A DNA stretch of 64,000 nt from Chaenocephalus aceratus. Lineage: Eukaryota; Chordata; Actinopteri; Perciformes; Channichthyidae. A program made the position numbers and the translations under genes. The notes beneath the pieces were generated by a model that saw only the letters and a program-made list of their open reading frames with translations, was not told the DNA's origin and made no database searches. Shown piece after piece: positions 48,701 through 56,900 of the stretch (position 1 is its first letter; every line of letters begins with the position of its first letter). The stretch is from assembly GCA_023974075.1 (NCBI GenBank), contig CM043790.1, positions 5,185,127-5,249,126 on the forward strand, in the 5' to 3' direction.

Positions 48701-50861
48701 GGGAAATCTAAAGCAGAAGAGGAAACGGCCTCCTGTGAGCAGCGCAGCATCACAGAGACGGTCATCAACGGCTCCATGAAAGAAACGGTCAGCCTCACTG
48801 TGGACGCCAAGACTGAGACCGCCGTCTTCAAGAGGTTTGCCACACACACACACACAACCACACCACACACCACACACACCACACACCACACACCACACAC
48901 CACACACCACACACCACACATCACACATCACACATCACACACCACACACCACACACACACTACTCAGCTCTCTGTGCTAGCTGGCCCCAGGCCACCAAAA
49001 CACCACATCTAATGGTTGTTTTTAAAATAGGTAACTTGCATTTTAATCATCTTTTCACTACTGCTGTTGGTGTGCTGCAAGTATTTAATTTGCTCTTGTA
49101 GACACAATCACCAAAGTGACAGTGGAGTGACTTTGTGCCAGATAGAGAAGCTGTTTAAAAGAAAGAATTCTCAGTATCATAATTGCCAATATCAACCATA
49201 ATACTCTTGTTCTTCCACTTTTTTAAATCAACATCCAACAAGTTTGTTTTCTTCCTTCTGCCTGTGCTCTCAAAACTAAAAATGCAACACAAAAAGTTTC
49301 TAGGTCATAATTGGATAGATTAAAAAGCTAAGCTTGAGCTGGGCTGAAATAGGGCCCTCAGACTAATTCAGCGTTCTTACATACTGAGCTCATTCTTTCA
49401 CTGGCTAATAATATATGTTGGTTATAGCTCACATAACGGAATGGAAAGTAATGCTCTACAGTTAATATATGTTTTGCCCTTGAAATTATATTCTACAATA
49501 TTATGAGTACCTTTTTCAGAATCAAAAACTCTAAATGTAGGGCTAAATACTAGGAGCATAACTGTAAACAGAAGTCCTGGTTTGGTCCATACCGGGTTTA
49601 GCAGTAAGGTCTGTTGTAAGTTTGGTATATGGGAGGAAACGTTTATATTCAAACAGAGAATACTGCAAGTGTGAAACGCAGAGAAAATCCTACGGCTGGT
49701 GACTAAGGCTTTATTTTCCCACTGGCAACATTGGAAAAAAAGAACATTTCCATTTCCAACACTTTATTACACTAAACACTCACAAAAACCACCTGTCACA
49801 AAAGAGATTCATACCGAAAAGCATTTCTTATATTATGAAACGGACAATACTACATCATATACAAAAGTGCAAGGCCATCTGAACGTAGCCATCTAAACGT
49901 AGCCATCTGAACGTAGCCACCTGAACGTAGCCACCTGAACGTAGCCACTCTGAACGTAGCCCTCTGAACGTAGCCCTCTGAACGTAGCCCTCTGAACGTA
50001 GCCCTCTGAACGTAGCCCTCTGAACGTAGCCCTCTGAACGTAGCCCTCTGAACGTAGCCCTCTGAACGTAGCCCTCTGAACGTAGCCCTCTGAACGTAGC
50101 CCCCTGAACGTAGCCCCCTGAACGTAGCCCCCTGAACGTAGCCCCCTGAACGTAGCCCCCTGAACGTAGCCCCCTGAACGTAGCCCCCTGAACGTAGCCC
50201 CCTGTACGTAGCCCCTGTACGTAGCCCCTGTACGTAGCCCTCTGAACGTAGCCCCCTGAACGTAGCCCCCTGAACGTAGCCCTCTGAACGTAGCCCCCTG
50301 AACGTAGCCCTCTGAACGCTTTTCCTGTGTAAAGAAATCTCCACCATGTTCAGCTTAAAGATGAAATGGGTTCTTCTTTGCTTCATCCTTCCAAGTTGCA
50401 TCAATCCTGCTGACAAAAAAAGAAACCACAAGCAAAACAATAAGGAGTAGTGTTTCAATTAGTTTACCCTTTGCAATTTTTAAACGATAATAACAATTTA
50501 AAAAAAGTATGTTTTGTGCTGTATTAAGATGTGAACATGGAGCTCAGAACAGCCACCATCAAACCATGCTAGTCTTTCTCTGTTGATATTGTAGCTGTTA
50601 TATCATGAGCGGACACGATGGGTTTAATTTGTCCCCGCTGCTGTGTGACTCACACGGAAAGCCTGTTGTGCTAACCTGAGCTAATTATGCTAGCGACATT
50701 CCACTAAAAGTGTTTAGGGCACAAGTTTTACTTTGAGCTTTAGTTCCCCATCACTTGCGCTTTTTGTTGCAGGACAAGTTTGAACAATATTTTCTTTCCA
50801 GAAAATATTCAAATGAAATCCACAGTAATTGACCTCTTACATCCTCCTCTGTCCGGTTTCA

Positions 50862-50950
<89 letters not shown>

Positions 50951-53900
50951 GCTCTCTGTCTCCTTGTTGATGCTGCATTATATTGTCTATCTGTCTGAGT
51001 AAATAACAACTGTCTGATGAACTGAGCGACTCTTACAACCTGAGCTTCCCCTCCTCTCTCTCTTGCTGTGCGTTGTGGGTGTGGTCTTCTTCAGAGTTTT
51101 GAAATCTTATCGGTATGTACAGCCAATCAGAGATCAGCCTGCAGCCGTGATGTAGTCTTGTTGTCACGTCAACCACCAACTTTTCTTTCCCAATTTTGAT
51201 CTTCTTCTTTGGTTTCAGCTCCTTGTTTGTTTGTGTCATTATCTCCATTCTGCATGCATGTCTACCCAAGGTGTTTTCTCAGTGTTTTACGTTACGGGTT
51301 GCCTCCTCATGTGCTTTGGGGCATCGATCTTAAAATAGCGAGTTAAGACTCAAACGGGCAATTTGAATGTGTAACTAAGTCCACTACGCACTAAACTCAC
51401 AATACAGTTTACTCAAAACGTTTCTTTTAACGTTACACTATACACACAGCAAGCATTAAATCATAAAAAAAGCAAAATATTCCTACAACAATTATTTATA
51501 TTTGTTTATATACTTATATTTGAAGTAGGAAGGCATTTTTACTTGTACTAATTTGAATTAAATACAAAAATGTAATGTGCACGGAACATGTTATTTCATT
51601 AAATGCAATCGGTGTTTAATAATGTATCATATCGATAGCCTTCTTTTATAGGTTAATGTCATTTTAGTTGCACACATTTTCAAAAACAAACTGGGATGGA
51701 GAACCTGAATAACCACAATATATAATCCTGTTATTACTTAAACATCCAAAGTCTGACGTTGAGCTCAAAAGTATAGGCATCAAAATACCAAAAGTAATAT
51801 TACTCGTAATACAGATTGGCCCATTTCAGAATAATGTACAATATGTGTTTTAGTATGTGTTTAATCACAGCTGGTGAAGGTGCAGCTAGTCTGAATGACT
51901 TTGTATTCTGCAGGGCAGCTTGTGAATTTACTCCAGGTGGAACTAAAGTCTGATTCAACACTTGATTAGATTTCAAATCATTACTCTTAAGTCTGCAAAG
52001 TAACTTAAGGTATGTAATTGACCTCTGAATTGTAGTGGGGGTGCAGTACTACAAAGTAGTAAAACTTCCTGAAGTAAATGTGCTTAGTCACTTTACATAA
52101 CTCTATGAATGAAAAAGAAAAGATGATATTGCGCTGTAAAATGTAAAGATAACCAGAGCCATTGAATTGGGAACATATTGTCATTAGCAGCATGACCACT
52201 CGGTTTGTTTGTTATATGAACACATGCTCATCAATGATGTGGCGCCTAAAGTACAAGAATATAAATGGACGTCTCTGTGCGTTGATTGAGGCCTCATCAA
52301 GATGATTGGTGGTTCTCCGAGACGAAGCAAGACTGACGGCTGTCCATTCTGGTCCAATCAGAGTCCAGAGTTTGTAGGCATGCCTACTGTTTCCTGGCTC
52401 TGTAACTAAACGATAAACAGAGTTTTGTCGCAAAACAATCCAAACTTTCTCCATTTGCTGTATATTTTGAAGCTGTTCCCACATACTGTTCACACTTCCT
52501 CATTTCAACACGTCCATCCTTTTTGTTTTAGTGCGCTCTGTCAGTCAGTTGAGCATGCATCATTGTTCACGTCTCACTCTGTTCTGTGTTTCTGTGGGCA
52601 AGGTGGGTGCTTTGATTCCCCTCACATGGTGTTGATGTTCATCTGTGTGTTTGTGTGTTCCAGTGATGAAGAGAAGAGTGCTTCTCCAGAGAAATACTCA
52701 GTTGGGGAGTGTGTGGATTCGGAGAGAACGGGCGTCAACAGCTCAACCGCAGCCAGCTGTCCCAAAACAGGGTCAGAACCAACACTCCATGTTCACTAAA
52801 CATGAGTCTTCAGTGTCTAACAAAGTTTCATGCATCTTATATTCCCTGTAACTGTATCCATCGTGTTGACACCCTAATTCAGCTAGCAGCATTGTTCAGT
52901 CCGTTTTAAAACATGGTTGGAAATCAAATAAAGATAGAACAATTCATTGGGAAGTGCAATATTGTAGGAAAGCACGTAGTAGGTAGAAAAAAAAAAAGTG
53001 CTTAAATGTTAAGTTGTTTTATGTACTTGTGATCATTGATCCGCTTTATGAACAACACATTGTAAAAGTCCAAACTCCACACATAAGTACACGGGCTTTG
53101 TCCACAGAAACAGACACGACACCGACAACAGAGTTGGCCATCACAATGAAAAAAATAAAAATGGCATCATTTAGTAAAAGTCCTATAATTAGTTGTTTTG
53201 TAGATCCTGTGACATTCAAGCGGGCAGGTTCTATATTAAGAGTTTAAGAGCATCTTGTTTTAATAAATCCATTTGGACTGCTTTTGATATGTTCTATCAC
53301 TAGGCATATGACTGGACTAAAATCATGTTATATGATTCTTAACTTTTCTCTCCTCCTGTGTTCCCTGTACGCAGTGAGAAGCTACCCAACGGTCCTCTGG
53401 AGGAAATGTCGGCCAGCGAGGAGGCCAAGTAAGTCTGACTGCTTTCTACCGTCAGTACCATTCGAACAAGGAACCATTCAAAAGTACTTGCAAGGATTCA
53501 TTTATAAACAAGATGTAAATCATGATTCAACTTTAAATCATAATGCAGTAGTGTTGCACAGTGTACCGATATTTGAAAGGTACCGCGATACCCTGCCGTT
53601 AAGAACGGTACGATTCCTCCGTTTCATTAGTATCGGTACTTTAAGAATGACGGGGAAAAGTACTCCGGTGAAAAAGCGCCGTTTTAATAAGAGCCGTGTG
53701 TGTTCAGCGCTCTGCTTCCACTCCCTGCACTGCAGCCGTGCCTGCAGTCCCGCTCCTCTCAAGCACGTTCTAAGTCCCTCCCCTCTCTCGTGCACGCGGC
53801 CACGCGCTAGCTGCCAGAGCATGTGAGAAAGCGAGAAGCATGGCTGCAAGTGGGAGTGCAACTGCCGCTGCGCCTCGGCTTGTTGACAAAAAAGACGCCA

Positions 53901-56900
53901 GAAGCGACATTTGGAAGTATTTGAGCGATATCTCTGACAGTGAGGGCAAGCCTACGGACACCACGAGGCCTGTCTGTGAGAAATGTTTTACATCCCTGCA
54001 AACCAAGGGAGCCAACACATCAGACTTGGCTAAGCACCCGCCGACCGGCATCCAGAGCTGTTTAAAGAATGTAAAGACAGACAGGTTAGCGAATGTGATA
54101 GATAACATAATTACATCATGCTCAAGCCATGCCCTCAAATCTAAGTCAAACAAGTGTAATTTATTTTGTGACAAACGAACGTTTTAGTAGTTTGACGAGG
54201 CAATTAATGGCAATAGGGGTGTAACGGTTCACAGAAGTCACGGTTCGGTTCATACCTCGGTTTGGGGGTCACGGTTCGGTACGGGTTCGGTACAACAAGG
54301 ACAAGCAAAAAAAAGTCCCAAATGCATATTTTTTTTTGCTGTTATTTATTTGTAACAGTCGTGCAAGTTTTGGTATGAAAATAAGGAACTCTAACATTTG
54401 GAATCATCAACTGTATTACACAGTTAAAAACAAACAGTAACACACACAGTCAGATGGCCATATTATTTATATTGGCTGATGTCAAACTAAAAGGTTCAAT
54501 AAGCTGTACAACTAAAAAAGAATGTCTTGAAAATATTACAATAAATAATAAGAAAGTGTTTAAATCACAATCAATAAAAGGCAATACAGAACTGTATAAC
54601 ATCTCCTGATGTCAAAATATAAAATAAATACAATGATAAATATAAAACAAATAAAATCTGTACCTTTAGGAGCAATGTCTAACATGTGTAATTAACTTGT
54701 GAGTGTGTGAGGCCATTATGCCTAAATAAAGGTACTCAAGCTTTACTCTATTTTCAAGTTTTTCTTCAGAAAGATGAGTTAGTCTACGTTGTCAGCAGTG
54801 AGGGCAGATCTGTTGGCGCTAACTATGTCACCTGCCGTCGAGAAAACCCTCTCGCTGGGGACTGAGACTGACTCGGATGTGCTTGAGCATGTTTGACGTG
54901 TTACCACCAGCATACCGCACCGCTGTCGAACAACGCCGACACACCGTCCTCGTCCGATCCATCCATCATTGTTGTAGTCCACAGGGAACCCGAAATGTTC
55001 CCACACACCTGATTTAAAAGAAGCTGTGGGTCTTCTAGCTCCTGTGTGTTGTGTGAATTTGCCGTAGCAACTAACTTTTCTTCTTCATGTATTGTTCGTT
55101 TTGTTCTTGTTCTTCATTTGTTATTTACGGGCGGCTGGCTTTTAGGCGCAATACTGCCCCCTGGATTATATATAGTGTAATACTGCCCTGAGTGACAGAT
55201 TTTTATCCCACTCGTAAAAAAAGGCGTATTCGCCGTGTGACTGCATGTGCCGAACCGTGACGGTACGGGACGAATACGGATACCGTTGCACCCCTAACTG
55301 GCAATGATAACTGTCTAATATGGCTATCTTTTTAGCTAACTTACCAATGTTGCTAACATCTGCAATATACATTTTGTCAATAATTATTTATATTACTGTA
55401 CTATTACATGTTAATTAAATATAAAGTTAACTATCAAAAAAATCGCAAACTCAAGTATAAAGAATAGACCATGTTGTAAGAAAACACTTAACAGATAAAC
55501 TACAATTGTATTGATCATGAAAATAATAAAAGAAAATAATCGGAATCGCAATTCTTGACTTGTTATCGGTATCCAAACCAAAACGTTGGTATCTTGACAA
55601 CACTATGATGCATCATACTTTATAACTAGCTTAAAATACAAAATGTAAACCTCTTTTTCAACGTGTTACATTTTACATGTTGATCCTTTGAACCAGGGGT
55701 GGGGAACCTTTTTCCTCTAAAGGGCTATTTCAAGTTTTACAACATCCTCAGAGGGCCATAAAAATTATTGAACTAACTCTGCTAAAAAAAAAAAAAAATC
55801 ACATCTCATTGATTTGGCCTTTCTTTCATGCTGTGCAAAGAAAAAGCAACCTCTTAATCGGGTATCTTTCTGTTTTCACTGTTTTTATGTTATGCCTTTG
55901 GAGAGTGTGTAAAAGGCGTAAGGACCAAAATGCAGACACTCATAGCAGGTACCTTGAATTCCAGGAATTGAATGAGAATTTAAATGCAACAAACTGAGGA
56001 ACACTGGATACTAAACTGCACGATGAGTGAACACAACAGAAACTAACACAGCAGAACCAGGTGAACATCACAGGCGAATCTGACATAAAGTGAAGTGTTT
56101 GCCAGTTCAAAACACTGCCATAAAAATCAGATCAGAGCACAGTTGGCTCATAGGGAGAGGAGAGGAGAGGGGGGGGGGGGCAGGAGCTCCAACAAGGTGT
56201 GTCGGACAGACATATACTATACAGAGATGCTGTATGAGAAACCAATGTGAGTTTGGAACAACAATGTAAATCTATTCTAGTAGACCTCAACAATGGAATT
56301 ATGATCAGTAGAAATGGCCATGTCATGGGACCTTTAAAAACAAAACACTCATATCACATGTACATAAGTATTCACACCCTTTACTCAATACTTTGTTGAA
56401 GCACATTTGGCAGCACTTACAGCCTCAAGTCTCCTTGAGTATGATGCTACACGCTTGGCACACCTATCTTTGGGCAGTTCCTCCCATTGTTCTTTGCAGA
56501 TCGTCTCAGGCTCCATCAGCTTGGACGGGGAGCGTCGGTGCTCAGCCATTTCCAGATCTCTCCAGAGATATTCAATCCAGTTCAAGTCTGGGCTCTGGCT
56601 GGGCCACTCGAGGACATTCACAGACTTGTCCCGAAGCCACTCCTTTGTTATCGTGGCGGTGTGCTTAGGGTCGTTGTCCTGTTGAAAGGTGAAGCTTCGC
56701 CCCAGTCTGAGCTCCAGAGCGCTCTGGAGCAGGTGTTCATCAAGGATCTCCCTGTACCTGGCTGCATTGATCTTTCGCTTGATCCTGACTAGTCTCCCAG
56801 TTCCTGCTGCTGAAAGACGTCCCACAGCATGAAGCTGCCACCACCATGCTCCACTGTAGGGATGGTGTTGGCCAGGTGATGAGCGGTGCCTGGGTTCCTC

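Larger units (their letters stand above)
53541..55613. mobile_element. hAT element with BED finger, interrupted by a second hAT
   Basis: The ends TAGTGTTGCACAG (53549) and complement of TAGTGTTGTCAAGATACC (to 55605) match over eight bases, followed inward by related GTACCGATA/GGATACCGATA motifs. The flanks TAATGCAG and TGATGCAT differ at two of eight positions. The left part encodes a BED finger on the plus strand. The rest of the transposase is missing, and a different hAT occupies 54214-55296. Confidence 0.7.

Noticed and set aside
49876..50318. CRISPR-like array
   Set aside because: The units are contiguous 14-mers with no unique spacers, in a vertebrate gene.
49850..50458. A 202-codon minus-strand frame encoding a 14-residue repeat protein
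   Set aside because: It exists only because the 14-bp minisatellite has no stop in this frame. It has no signal, domain or conserved ends and lies in an intron.
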